A DNA stretch of 64,000 nucleotides from Hirudinaria manillensis. Its lineage: Eukaryota; Annelida; Clitellata; Hirudinida; Hirudinidae. Made by a program: the position numbers and the translations under genes. Below the pieces are notes generated by a model. The model made no database searches. It had not been told where the DNA came from and was given only the letters and a program-made list of their open reading frames with translations. The stretch covers positions 8,780,001 through 8,844,000 of the forward strand of contig CM067528.1 of NCBI GenBank assembly GCA_034509925.1. The letters are read 5' to 3'. This document shows, in pieces, positions 43,183 through 53,993 of this stretch. Numbering within the stretch: position 1 is the first letter of the stretch; every line of letters begins with the position of its first letter.

Positions 43183-46100
43183 TTTCTCAACAAATTGAAG
43201 GGTCATCCAATGACCACTAACACAAATTTGAATAAGTACAGCAAATTGAGCGTAAATAAAGTGCAGAAGCAAGCTTAAATTGATAGGTATTTGTTGAAGT
43301 CAGTAGTCGAGATGCAGGATTTAAATCGGGATAAAGTTGAGGAGTTTATTATATCAAGGGGTAAGGAGTTCCAGGGCTTGATGATCCGGTTGGTGAAAAA
43401 GTTCTGCCTGTGACTGGTGAGACACTTCTCTTGGCGTAGACGAAGGGGATGACCACGGGTTCTGGAAGTTAGAAATGTAGGGAACTCTGGAATCTTGCAT
43501 ATAGTATGGCCGTGGATTATTTTGTAGCATAGGCATAAGTCACAGATGAGGCGACGATGTTCGAGTGTTTTGAGTCCGAGTTGTTTTAGTCTGTTGGGGT
43601 AGGGCAGAGCTCTGAGACCAGGAATCATTCTTGTGAAATATTTTTGCACCTTTTCTATTTTAGTTTTAAGCTGTTTGGTGTGTGGGTTCCATATTGGGGA
43701 GCAGTATTCGAGAATCGGCCGGACGAAGGAGCAGTATGCTTTGGTTAAAATGTTTTTGTTCCTGGTGCGAAAGCATTTGGAAATCAAATGTAACCTCACA
43801 AATGCTTTGTGGACAATATTGCTGATGTGTGCCTTGTAAGTAAGTTTGTCGTCGATGAGGACTCCGAGATCCCGGGTAGTTTCTAATAGAGGTACTGTTT
43901 GTGATGCAATTGTATAATGTCTAGGTGGAGTCCTGGTACGAGCTGACCTGACAGAGATTTGGATGCATTTCTCCGGAGCAAGCTGTAGTTGCCACCTGTT
44001 GCTCCATGACACCAACTTATTAATAGCAGACTGCAGGGAGGAACTTTGAGTGAGTGGTGATGCTGAGTACAGTTTGATATCGTCAGCAAATAGTTTTGAT
44101 TTGACGTAGTTATCGTTAAGCGTATCGGTAACATTGTTAATGTATATAAGGAAAAGTGTAGGTCCAAGCACACTCCCCTGAGGCACGCCACTAATCACGT
44201 CCATTTCATTGGAAAGGTGGCCATTAATTTTTACTGCCTGGGTTCGGTTGGATAAGAAAGCTTCAAGCCATAAAAGTAGATTGCCTGAGATGCCATAGGC
44301 CTGAAGTTTAGATAGTAGCTTTAGGTGAGACACCGAGTCGAAGGCTTTTCTAAAGTCAAAGTATATTATGTCTGTTCCCTGGTTCATTGATGCCGACCAA
44401 TCATATGTACATTCAATCAGGTTGGAGCACGTAGATCTGGAATTTAAAAAGCCATGCTGTTCAGGTGATATGAGGTTGTTAGCTTGAAGGTAGTTTAAGA
44501 TGTCTTTGTTGATCATCCGTTCCATTGCTCGACAGCAGGAGGATGTGAGCGATATTGGTCGGTAGTTACCAGGATCAGAAGTGGCCCCTTTTTTGTGTAC
44601 GGGGGTTACATGGGCAGATCTCCAATCAAGGGGTAATTCGTGCATATTGAAGGAGAAGTTGAAGATATGGGAGAGTGGCAAACAGAGACCAGCATGCTGA
44701 AATTATGTTGCTTGTTAGATATAAAGCAATAATTTATTTATTTGTTGATTGCCTTTTAATTAATATTATTAGTTATAATAATAATAAGTTATGATTTTTT
44801 AATTGAGTTTCAGTCCAGCGTAAAAACGGTTCAATTTTAAAGTTTTAAAATTTTAAAAACATTATTTGAAGTTTAAAAGACTTATTATTGTTATTATGAT
44901 TATTATCATTTGCATAATCATACCATAGTTGCATGAATAAGTGATCACCTGGAATCAGATACCATCTTTTATATTCATGGATTTGTTCTCCAAACAGATG
45001 TACCAAAAGAATACCCTTCCGTGGAAGAAATGATATCCGAGGCACTGTCTGCCAGTTTCAACGACGTACTGCCCAATGGTGGTCATTCCAAGGCAAATGC
45101 CGTTTGTCGGTCGACCGACGGGAGAACACGGTCTGGCAGAGGGAGGGGCTTGTCCAAGTTAATCAAGCATTTTGAACAGATAGATCAACAACAATCAGAA
45201 AAAGATATCAATGCGTCCGGTGGAAGGACAGAGAAAGTTGTGTCAACAGGCAAAGAGAACATCAACCAATCGACAAATGAAAACAACTTTGTGGACAAAA
45301 CAAAAAGATACTCGATTGGGCACAAAAATAATATGAATTCCAAATATGAAGATGATTTGAAGGATGTCTTGTTCAACTACATATTCAAAGGCAAAGATGA
45401 AGACATCTGCCTGGACCATGTAGGCAAGATTGTGGGTTAGGAAATCCCCTAATAACTCTTCAATTATTGCAACTTTGGGCAATTGATTGGCAACAATGTG
45501 ATTAGTTAGTAATGCTCGTGAATAATAAATTTGAATCTCTTTAATAAATCATGTTAATGTTTGTTTGCTCGACAACGTGCAGCCACGGACAGCCATTCCC
45601 ATGAGACATTAAAGCAAGGATTCTGGTGGATCCATGACATCGTCGTGGAAGCAAAAGTTGGTAACTGAAAGTTGAAAGGAAATTTGGAGGATGCATGCAC
45701 GTGATGATGATGATGATGGTTACGGTGGCGATGATAATGATGAGATGAAAAAACAACAACAGGTGTTGAATGAACATCGTGTCGAGAATCTCTCCTGCTT
45801 CTTGGCAAGTGTCTGCTCGATGTCCCGCTCATGGACAGACCAGAGGCTCAGGTTTGTTCAACGGAGTTTAGATCTGTTGTTCTTCACTCCAATCGTGTAA
45901 TTTAAATCGATCGTGTCTTTCCTTTTTAAGACTGAATATTTAATTAATTCCAATTATTTTCAAATGAAATTCTCTCTCAAAAGTATTTCAAAACAAACCT
46001 TTGCTTTCAATCAACAGCAAGGACTTGTTGCTCGGAGACTTTTGCCGGGCCATTAAAAGGATCGTGTGCAAGGTGACAATAGTTTCCATGTGATTGTCGT

Positions 46101-46712
46101 TCGCAACCTCACCTCCGTCTTCCGATCCTCAGATCAAAGATGCCAAAGAAACGAAGGTCGCCCATGAGATCCTCGTTGGTTTCATGACAAACTTCCTGTC
46201 GAAAATCTGCAACTTCAAAGATGCACGAGGTTCTGTTGTGGATCTTTTCAAGTCGGAGCTCAGGGAAGTCATGCTGTCATCGACATTAGATAGGTGAGCT
46301 GTTATGAGCTTGGTCAGGTGAGCTGTTATGAGCTTGGACAGGTGAGCTGTTATGAGCTTGGACAGGTGAGCTGTTATGAGCTTGGTCAGGTGAGCTTTCA
46401 CCAGAATTTGATCCTAGTGTCAGTTAAAGGATCCATAGTCGCTGATGGGCTGCAATTTGTAGTTGAATAACAAAGTGATTAATTAAATTTTGTTTAAATA
46501 AATAAAGTTTGATTAATGATTTATCATTGATTAAAATTCCTGGCTCAAAAAACATAAACTATAAAAACTCCCATGTTAATTTAACATTTAATTCAAACAA
46601 AACAGCACTTTGGACTGTGTATCATGAATGATTGTTATAATTTTACAGGCACCTGTCAAACCTCTTCCTCACTTTCCTGGATCCTGATGCTGTCTACGAA
46701 GGATGTGAGTAG
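41491..46712 (+). CDS. Tudor-domain protein with a novel helical C-terminal region (12 exons, 5' end incomplete)
   Basis: Exons: 41491-41662, 41932-42079, 42188-42342, 42529-42586, 42761-42815, 42971-43126, 44998-45435, 45583-45656, 45763-45851, 46018-46072, 46133-46293, 46649-46712; phases agree throughout. The first four exons read as one extended Tudor domain: RGTTILAKCSILEGRWTKG, WEVVFDNYSVAEIV, PQIRFLACSLEGIDE, then the staphylococcal-nuclease-like half HQDWSKEGLTFFEKQVKGET and FLGEVMREKGYLK. Such domains read methylated arginine, commonly in piRNA and germ-granule proteins. The aromatic cage looks incomplete: the usual DYGN is DNYS. Then come a basic RSGRGRGLSKLIKHFEQ segment, a polar linker and about 150 mostly helical residues (LNEHRVENLSCFLASVCS, HEILVGFMTNFLSKICN, HLSNLFLTFLDPDAVYEG) that I cannot assign, though HEAT/MIF4G-like helices are possible. 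The weakest junctions are the acceptors at 41490 and 42187. N-terminal exons are likely missing. Confidence 0.75.
41822..41920. repeat. 26-bp tandem repeat in a Tudor-gene intron
   Basis: About four copies of a 26-bp unit made of ATCATCACCTAAT followed by ATCATCAACTACT, ending about 10 bp before the acceptor at 41931. The array therefore occupies the place where a branch point and polypyrimidine tract are expected. Confidence 0.92.
43143..44690 (-). mobile_element. 5'-truncated LINE (CR1/Jockey-like reverse transcriptase) in a Tudor-gene intron
   Basis: An uninterrupted reverse-transcriptase frame of 468 codons (43275-44681) lies antisense inside the intron 43127-44997. Motifs in order: HVTPVHKKGATSDPGNYRPI, IIYFDFRKAFDSVSH, SGVPQGSVLGPTLFLIYINN, KLFADDIKLY (catalytic F-A-D-D), LGVLIDDKLTYKAHI and the C-terminal region CSPIWNPHTKQLKTKIEKVQ. 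The endonuclease and amino-terminal part are missing, as expected of 5' truncation. Past the stop, the element ends in a (TAAA)n tail, read on the plus strand as TTTA units at 43143-43184. An intact frame over this length suggests fairly recent insertion. The exact LINE clade cannot be fixed by eye. Confidence 0.93.
46294..46396. repeat. 24-bp minisatellite containing a splice donor
   Basis: Four tandem 24-bp units begin exactly at the donor of the exon ending at 46293. Each unit opens with GTGAGCTGTTATGAGC and closes with TTGGTCAG or TTGGACAG, so each unit boundary reads CAG|GTGAGCT, a near-consensus donor. A fifth partial unit (GTGAGCT) follows. Confidence 0.95.
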
Positions 46713-47423
46713 TCGCAAGTGGCATAATAAGTTTTGTTTTTTTAAGTCGGTCCTTTCCAGATCTCTGACTCCTACCATCAACACCTGAGTCATGTTTGGT
46801 CATAACTAAAATGCAATTTGATTTAATTAATTTGTATGATGACAATGATTTCTGAAATGAAAGCACAACCAAATGTTTCAAATCAGATTGCCAAGCCAAG
46901 AAAAATGACTCAAAAGAGTCAAAATATCCATACTTTGGACCCCGAAAGCCCCGAAAATTTATTCCAGGTGAATATGCAAGGCACTGTCACTTTGCCGGTC
47001 CAACCAAGAAGAGGGAATGGCCCCAAAATAGCAGACGATAAAGCCACATTAGCCCCACCACCATTCAAAATTAACAAATTTCTATTTTGAATCTCACATA
47101 TCTTTATTTTATTTCTATTGCACTTTTTTCACCACTCGCCTATCTATACACTATTGCATTAGATCCTTAAACTTCCTAGTGCTCACCCACTTTAAATTCT
47201 GCTCCTTAACAACTAGACAGCTGAAACAGAATCAGTGAGCCCTACAAACACTGAAATAATTGCATGCGATCACAGAGGCATGATGTAATATTGTTTGATG
47301 ATGAATCTAGGTTATTTTGGGATGTTTATCAATTCTTGTTTAGTTGTGCAATGCAAATTAATGAAATTTTGTGACAATCTCCACAACTCCCTTAGTTAAA
47401 TTACTATCATTCAAGTCCTAACA
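46713..47423. other. Spacer 3' of the Tudor gene
   Basis: 3' flank and presumably the untranslated tail of the Tudor gene. A frame of 84 codons at 46836-47090 (plus) resembles nothing I know and lacks splice support. Confidence 0.5.
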
Positions 47424-47655
47424 AATTGTAGCAAATGGTTTAAGGCTTTAATGATGTGCCTTGCAATTAAAAAAGCATGACTTCTCTTCCTTTGAGGTCT
47501 CCAGTGATTCACCAAAATGTGCACTGCTCGTTGCCCGCAGGTGAATTTCAAAGATTTAAAATCGTGGAAAAAAAAATTTTATTCATTAACTTTTATTTGG
47601 TTGCTGTTCCTTCTCAACATACAAATCCCATTCTTTAAAAACCTTCCTTTTCGTG
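47424..47655. repeat. Direct duplication of the AASDHPPT 3' end (left copy)
   Basis: This segment is nearly identical to 60727-60957, in the same orientation. It starts at GTAGCAAATGGTTTAAGG and ends around AACATACAAATCCCATTCTT. The right copy contains the last codons and 3' flank of AASDHPPT, so this left copy is a displaced fragment of that gene. Small differences (for example GAGGTCTCC against GAGTCTCC) show it is not an assembly echo of the same molecule. Confidence 0.93.
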
Positions 47656-47912
47656 ACTTGTCTTTGGTCCAACTTGCACCGAAGCACTTGTCGCTGTACC
47701 TACATGCATCGACGCACTCTTTGACGTCTCTTGCGGGCACCGTTTTGGATCCTCTTAATTTCTTTCCAAACTTTATGAACCAGGATTTTCGTCCTTTTTT
47801 GCAAAGACAAAATTTATTAAATGGTCTTATTGCCTTTAATTTCTGTCATCATTTTGCTAACCAATGACAGCCAGTTTTACAATTTCCAAGCAGCGTTGAT
47901 TGTTCTGGCAAC
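47579..47912 (-). pseudogene. Decayed PAN-domain gene copy fused to AASDHPPT-derived sequence
   Basis: Two pseudo-exons match the PAN genes of the array. 47862-47912 (GCQNNQRCLEIVKLAVIG) has the same 51-bp length as its intact paralogue, but the base before it is no longer a canonical AG acceptor (TTGG in place of TTAG). 47579-47795 aligns with the PAN exon (ARDVKECVDACRYSDKCFG), with conserved cysteines but otherwise strongly diverged. The frame then crosses into the duplicated AASDHPPT 3' sequence, in a different register, and stops at 47579-47581. I treat it as a relic; a transcribed chimeric terminal exon is possible. Confidence 0.75.
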
Positions 47913-48153
47913 CCAATACTATGGCAAAAAATAAGATATGTGTATGTAAAAAATAACTATAGCACTCAATATGATTACTTTAAACAACAAAGTTTTACAA
48001 TTCAAAGAACTGTCAGCTATTATTTCTCCGAGCGAAAATGTTAGGTAGAGCTTACTTAATTCGTTAATCAATTTATGAATTACGTTTAAGCAATTTCTTT
48101 GGCAAAATCAGAAATAATTATCGTCATATTTCAGAATTTTTAGTTACAAATAC

Positions 48154-49590
48154 CTCCAAATTTATCCTGAAGTCGTTTTTCATCAGACGATTCCTCGTCG
48201 CCATGACCTGAAAAAAAGGTTGGAAATGAATCAAGAGGTTTAGTTTATCACCAACTCATCTGTTTAGGCAAACATTAGTAGGAAAACATTCCTTTCTTAT
48301 TTGGATTTATATTTAATATTTAGATGGCGGACGTATAGTTTAATCGTGGTACGAAAGTGGAGCCCAGACGATCGTATGACTTTGGAACAAATATTTGGAA
48401 TTAATCTCTAATTAATTTTAATTAATTAATTAAAGTCGGAAGAGCATCTGCTCGGACGTGCCTGGAAACCAGGAACCGGGAAAATTCTCGTGGTCGTGAG
48501 GGAAATTAAATCCTTTGTCGTGGGATCCTCCTTCGTGACCTTAGAATTAAATTCAGCCTTTTAATTCTCAGAAATAAAAATAATTTATTTTGATTTCCAA
48601 TAAATAAAACACAACCACACGTAATGTAAATACTTAACTACTTGTAATGACAAGTATTTGTGGAAATCCACTTGGCCATTCATTTAAAATAATGAAGGTA
48701 GGTTTGCCATTTAGAAAAAACCAAGTTTACCATCACGGCATCAGTATTAAGTCATGCAAATATTAAGTCATAAATGAAGTGAACAACTCCATGGATATAC
48801 CTGGAAACCAGGATCCAGGAAATTCCAAATGGCCAGGAGGGAATTCGAATTTTTCATCTTCATCGGGACCTTGCGATTGGAATGTAAATTTAAAATGAAA
48901 ATACATTCTTTTATACATAAACAAATAATTTATAAAATAAAAACTTTTATTTTAGTAATTACTTTTATTATAATAATTACACCTCTCTAAACAAAATAAT
49001 TCAATAAATTAATTCAACTAACCGAGTTTTCCGAATTTCCTGAATTTCTTGAGGTTATTGACTCTGCCCAAGAACGTAATGGCTCCCGGTCGGGATTCCA
49101 GATTTTCCAGTTTCAATTCAGGTTGTTCAACTTGCTGCACGTAGCATTTGTTGTCGACCCAAGTCACAGCAAAGCACTTGTCGGTCTTCTTGCAATTTTC
49201 GACGCAATCTTTGATGCCGGCCGCTGGAACATATTGCAGTCCCCTGTAAAACCATCCGTACCTGATAAGCCACAGCCTCCTCTCTGGAAATGAGAACAAA
49301 AATTCCCAAGTTTTTTTTTGAAGAGATATCAAATGTTGAGTTGCAGGTGCTTCGGAAACTAACCGATGTTGGCCAATTTCACGAGCTCCAGACACTTTTG
49401 GTCATTTTGACAACCTAATATTCAGATTTTAAATTATGTTTTAATAATGCAAATCAATGTAAAGGCAAAGATTTTGAATTTGTTTCTCAGCAAAAGTTCA
49501 ACCAAGAATAGCAATCAACCTCCTTCATTGCCAAACTTGCTCCTAACGCCACCATGAAAGTGTCCCCAGCCAAAGTGGAATGATCCATAT
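48154..49590 (-). CDS. PAN/apple-domain secreted-type protein, unit A
   Basis: Exons in transcript order: ~49590-49520 (Gly/His/Phe-rich, GSFHFGWGHFHGGVRSKFG; its acceptor or start is not resolved), 49364-49414 (GCQNDQKCLELVKLANIG), 49023-49283 (PAN domain), 48801-48869, 48462-48539, 48154-48207. Every exon from 49414 leftwards is phase 1 at both ends. The PAN domain shows the core KDCVENCKKTDKCFAVTW followed by DNKCYVQ; PAN/apple domains mediate protein or carbohydrate binding. The two short exons end in the same FPGSWFPG motif. The second of them uses a GC donor (CCAG|GCACGT). The last exon (HGDEESSDEKRLQDKFGG) either splices on or ends at a stop seven bases past the donor. No signal peptide was located. 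Function unknown. Confidence 0.7.
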
Positions 49591-49833
49591 ACGATTTTAA
49601 GTACAAATATGTTAGACGTTTGTCATTTTTTATTTGTTGGGGGGGGATTAACCGGAAATCTCGTGCAAAGCAGACTTTATTATAAAAATTGCGTGACGTC
49701 ATTTTTACCTGCTGAATTTCATTGATCAAATATTCAAATGATCAATCTGTAATTTCCCCCACTTATTGCTAAAAAAATTTGATTTATGAATTGCAGTACT
49801 TAAAAAATTACATCAGTTTAAAAAGCTTACATA

Positions 49834-49841
49834 TATAAATA
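49834..49841 (+). promoter_or_regulatory. TATA box of lectin gene A
   Basis: TATAAATA, 43 bp before the ATG. With usual spacing, transcription would start about 10-15 bp before the ATG, giving a very short leader. The minus-strand PAN gene starts somewhere in the few hundred bases to the left, so the interval is probably a divergent promoter region. Confidence 0.6.
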
Positions 49842-49876
49842 GCACGAAAGTTAGAGTATCTATCGTATTTTCTGAA

Positions 49877-50649
49877 ATGAAAAACAAAATGTTTAAATGT
49901 ACATTGCTGATCATCACTGCTCTTCTGTTAACTTTCAAGGGATTGAGTCAAGGTTACTAATTTCATTTTCCTTCCAAATTTGTCTCAACTTTCGATTGAT
50001 GACCTCAATTGCATGGCTTACAAGTTTATTTTCAAATGATTTCACGATTTATGTCTGTCGAAAATTTACAGTCAACCGATTTAGAATATCGAATTAAATG
50101 CCAATGATGCAAATTAAAACCAGCAGGTGTATGTCCGGACGGATTCCTCCATCTCACCTCCTACAACAAATGTTATCGGATGTTCACTAATCAGTCAACA
50201 TGGGTTATGGCGTACAAGGCATGCCAGAATCTGGGAGCTCATCTTCCCATGGTAATGAGTGCAAAAGACACAGAGGCTTTGCAAATCATGTACAAATCAT
50301 TCGAAGGTATCATTAAAAAAGCTTTTGACGATTTGTAGAGATTCATTTGTGTTTTTCAGCATCATTATGAAATGAAATTTTTAATTTATTTAATTAAAAT
50401 AACATACTTCAAGATAATTGCCACCATACTGGAATATTCGCGGCCGGGAGGAGATCTTCCTTTGGAAGCTTCGTCTGGATCGACAGCTCTGGAAAAGAGA
50501 TTCAAATGCCCCCTTATACCAACTGGCTCCCTGGAGAGCCCAACAACGGTCTTGGCAATGAAGACTGCCTTCAACTTTTTATAAACCTCGGTTGGAATGA
50601 CGCCCCTTGTAATCACAAGTTGTGTTTTATTTGCGAGTTTAACTTGTGA
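49877..50649 (+). CDS. Secreted C-type lectin, unit A (3 exons)
   Basis: Exons 49877-49952, 50127-50306, 50414-50649; 163 residues. Exon 1 encodes a signal peptide (MKNKMFKCTLLIITALLLTF ... LSQ). The remainder is a single long-form carbohydrate-recognition domain: VCPDGFLHLTSYNKCYRMF, then WVMAYKACQNLGAHLPMVMS, FGSFVWIDSSGKEI, NWLPGEPNNG, EDCLQL, WNDAPCNHKLCFICEF. The Glu-Pro-Asn (EPN) triplet is the mannose-type Ca2+/sugar signature and Trp-Asn-Asp completes the calcium site. The expected cysteine pairs are present. The acceptor of exon 3 (CTTCAAG at 50413) is weak but is the only one preserving the domain. An AATAAA overlaps the stop at 50649-50654. A soluble sugar-binding role, for example in defence, is an inference from the family. 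Confidence 0.93.
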
Positions 50650-51533
50650 ATAAATATTGGCAATGATGTTATTTGTTGGGCGCCCATTAGCCTCGACTTT
50701 GGTTGAAATTATTATTATTATTAAATAAATGTTGAATAAATAAACAATTTAATCAAAATAAACCCACTTCGTGTATTTCTGAAACCTATGTTTGGTTAGT
50801 TTACAACAAAGAATGCAGGTAAGTCATCTTAAAGAATAAATATAGTTAATATTACAATTTTTATAACGTAAAACATTGACAACAAAATTTATAGTACTAA
50901 ACATGTGTGAATGAAAGGGCCTTGCTTTGTACAAGAATTCAAGATTTAGAAAAGGATGAGAAGAGGGCGCTAGCGTATTTGTAGATAAATTCTTAAAAGT
51001 GGACATAATTCGACTGGCGACCAGTGACATGTCCTATCATCGATTATAATGTTTCTAAACAATTTATTATTTGCTGGTTTTAGGGAGGAACAACTCGAAA
51101 TTTTTGGCGGAAATATTTGTCCCTCTCCCCATCCCTGGATGGATTAAGCATTGATTGCTAGCTACGGCTGAAAATCGTTTGAACTATCGTAGCTCGAGCT
51201 ATTTATGGACGAGAAAGATTTTAAAGTTGAAAAATTGTTTATCAAAATACAAAGATAAGTAATTGTTTCTATTGCCTGCATTTATAAAGCCCATTAGAAA
51301 ATGGCAAAAAATAAGATATGTGTATGTAAAAAATAACTATAGCACTCAATATGATTACTTTAAACCACAGAATTTTACAATACAAAGAACTGTCAGCTAT
51401 TATTTCTCCGAGCGAAAATGTTAGGTAGAGCTTACTTAATTCGTTAATCAATTTATGAATTACGTTTAAGCAATTTCTTTGGTAAAATCAGAAATAATTA
51501 TCGTCATATTTCAGAATTTTTAGTTACAAATAC

Positions 51534-52933
51534 CTCCAAATTTATCCTGAAGTCGTTTTTCATCATCAGACGATTCTTCGTCGCCATGTCCTGAAAAAAA
51601 GGATGGAAATGAATCGAGAAGTTTCACCTAATCATCTGTTTAGGCAAACATTAGCAGGAAAACATCTTTTTTATGGATTTATATTTAATATTTGAGTTTA
51701 ATCGAGGTACGAAAGTGGAGCCCAGACGATCGTATGACTTTGGAACAAATATTTATTAATTAATTAATTAAAGTCGGAAGAGCATCGACTCGGACGTGCC
51801 TGGAAACCAGGAGCCGGGGAAATTCTGGTGGTCCTGAGGGAAATTAAATCCTTTGTCATGGGATCCTCCTTCGTGACCTTAGAATTAAATTCAGCCTTTT
51901 AATTCTCAGAAATAAAAAGAATTTATTTTGATTTCCAACAATTAAAACATAACCACACGTAATGTAAATACTTAACTACTTGTAATGACAAATATTCGTG
52001 GAAATCCACTTGGCCATTCATTTAAAATAATGAAGGTAGGTTTGCCATTTAGAAAAAACCAAGTTTACCATCACGGCATCAGTATTAAGTCATGCAAATA
52101 TTAAGTCATAAATGAAGTGAACAACTCCATGGATATACCTGGAAACCAGGATCCAGGAAATTCCAAATGGCCAGGAGGGAATTCGAATTCTTCTTCGTCT
52201 TCGGGACCTTGCGATTGGAATGTAAGTTTAATTGTAAATTTAAAATGAAAATACATTCTTTTATACATAAACAAATAATTTATATAATAAAAACTTTTAT
52301 TGTAATAATTACAAAGCTGTTCTTTAAACAAAATAATTCAATAAATTAATTCAACTAACCGAGTTTTCCGAATTTCCTGAATTTCTTGAGGTTATTGACT
52401 CTGCCCAAGAACGTAATGGCTCCCGGTCGGGATTCCAGATTTTCCAGTTTCAATTCAGGTTGTTCAACTTGCTGCACGTAGCATTTGTTGTCGACCCAAG
52501 TCACAGCAAAGCACTTTTGGTTCTTCTTGCAATTTTCGACGCAATCTTTGATGCCGGCCGCTGGAACAAATTTCAGTCCCCTGTAAAACCATCCGTACCT
52601 GATGAGCCACAGCCTCCTCTCTGGAAATGAGAACAAAATTTCCCAAGTTTTTTTTTTTTGAAGAGCGGATATCAAATGTCGAGTTGCAGGCGCTTCGGAA
52701 ACTAACCGATGTTGGCCAATTTCACGAGCTTCAGACACTTTTGGTCATTTTGACAACCTAATATTCAGATTTTAAATTATGTTTTAATAATGCAAATCAA
52801 TGTAAAGGCAAAGATTTTGAATTTGTTTCTCAGCAAAAGTTCAACCAAGAATAGCAATCAACCTCCTTCATCGCCAAACTTGCTCCTAACGCCACCATGA
52901 AAGTGTCCCCAGCCAAAGTGGAATGATCCATAT
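51534..52933 (-). CDS. PAN/apple-domain secreted-type protein, unit B
   Basis: Same organisation as the unit A gene: ~52933-52863, 52707-52757, 52360-52620 (PAN domain), 52139-52207, 51800-51877, 51534-51590. Differences from A include NQKCFAVTW in place of TDKCFAVTW, an Asp codon gained in the last exon (57 rather than 54 bp) and a more acidic linker (GPEDEEEFEFPPGHLEF). Splice phases are unchanged and no disabling mutation is visible. Whether units are separate genes or one gene with repeated modules cannot be decided from the sequence, because all modules are phase-compatible. Confidence 0.7.
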
Positions 52934-53177
52934 ACGATTTTAAGTACAAATATGTTAGACGTTTGTCATTTTTTATTTGTTGGGGGGGGGATTAACCGGA
53001 AATCTCGTGCAAAGCAGACTTTATTATAAAAATTGCGTGACGTCATTTTTACCTGCTGAATTTCATTGATCAAATATTCAAATGATCAATCTGTAATTTC
53101 CTCCACTTATTGCTAAAAAAATTTGATTTATGAATTGCAGTACTTAAAAAATTATATCAGTTTAAAAAGCTTACATA

Positions 53178-53185
53178 TATAAATA
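53178..53185 (+). promoter_or_regulatory. TATA box of lectin gene B
   Basis: TATAAATA 43 bp before the lectin ATG, identical in context to unit A. Confidence 0.6.
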
Positions 53186-53220
53186 GCACGAAAGTTAGAG
53201 TATCTATCGTATTTTCTGAA

Positions 53221-53993
53221 ATGAAAAACAAAATGTTTAAATGTACATTGCTGATCATCACTGCTCTTCTGTTAACTTTCAAGGGATTGAGTCAAGGTTA
53301 CTAATTTCATTTTCCTTCCAAATTTGTCTCAACTTTCGATTGATGACCTCAATTGCATGGCTTACAAGTTTATTTTCAAATGATTTCACGATTTATGTCT
53401 GTCGAAAATTTACAGTCAACCGATTTAGAATATCGAATTAAATGCCAATGATGCAAATTAAAACCAGCAGGTGTATGTCCGGACGGATTCCTCCATCTCA
53501 CCTCCTACAACAAATGTTATCGGATGTTCACTAATCAGTCAACATGGGTTATGGCGTACAAGGCATGCCAGAATCTGGGAGCTCATCTTCCCATGGTAAT
53601 GAGTGCAAAAGACACAGAGGCTTTGCAAATCATGTACAAATCATTCGAAGGTATCATTAAAAAAGCTTTTGACGATTTGTAGAGATTCATTTGTGTTTTT
53701 CAGCATCATTATGAAATGAAATTTTTAATTTATTTAATTAAAATAACATACTTCAAGATAATTGCCACCATACTGGAATATTCGCGGCCGGGAGGAGATC
53801 TTCCTTTGGAAGCTTCGTCTGGATCGACAGCTCTGGAAAAGAGATTCAAATGCCCCCTTATACCAACTGGCTCCCTGGAGAGCCCAACAACGGTCTTGGC
53901 AATGAAGACTGCCTTCAACTTTTTATAAACCTCGGTTGGAATGACGCCCCTTGTAATCACAAGTTGTGTTTTATTTGCGAGTTTAACTTGTGA
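53221..53993 (+). CDS. Secreted C-type lectin, unit B (3 exons)
   Basis: Exons 53221-53296, 53471-53650, 53758-53993. The encoded 163-residue precursor appears identical to that of unit A, including the signal peptide, EPN and WND motifs and cysteines, and the introns are also essentially identical. Either the duplication is very recent or gene conversion keeps the copies uniform. AATAAA overlaps the stop codon. Confidence 0.93.

Noticed and set aside
46836-47090. 84-codon plus-strand frame downstream of the Tudor gene
   Set aside because: Unrecognised sequence, no splice-site phase fit to the Tudor gene, and it lies after that gene's stop.
49897-50097. 66-codon plus-strand frame starting inside lectin exon 1
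   Set aside because: It is in a different frame from the signal peptide and runs through the intron.
50372-50584. Frames of 70-76 codons on both strands over lectin exon 3 (also in units B and C)
   Set aside because: They overlap the lectin exon in other frames; the true frame is the one with the EPN and WND motifs ending at 50649.
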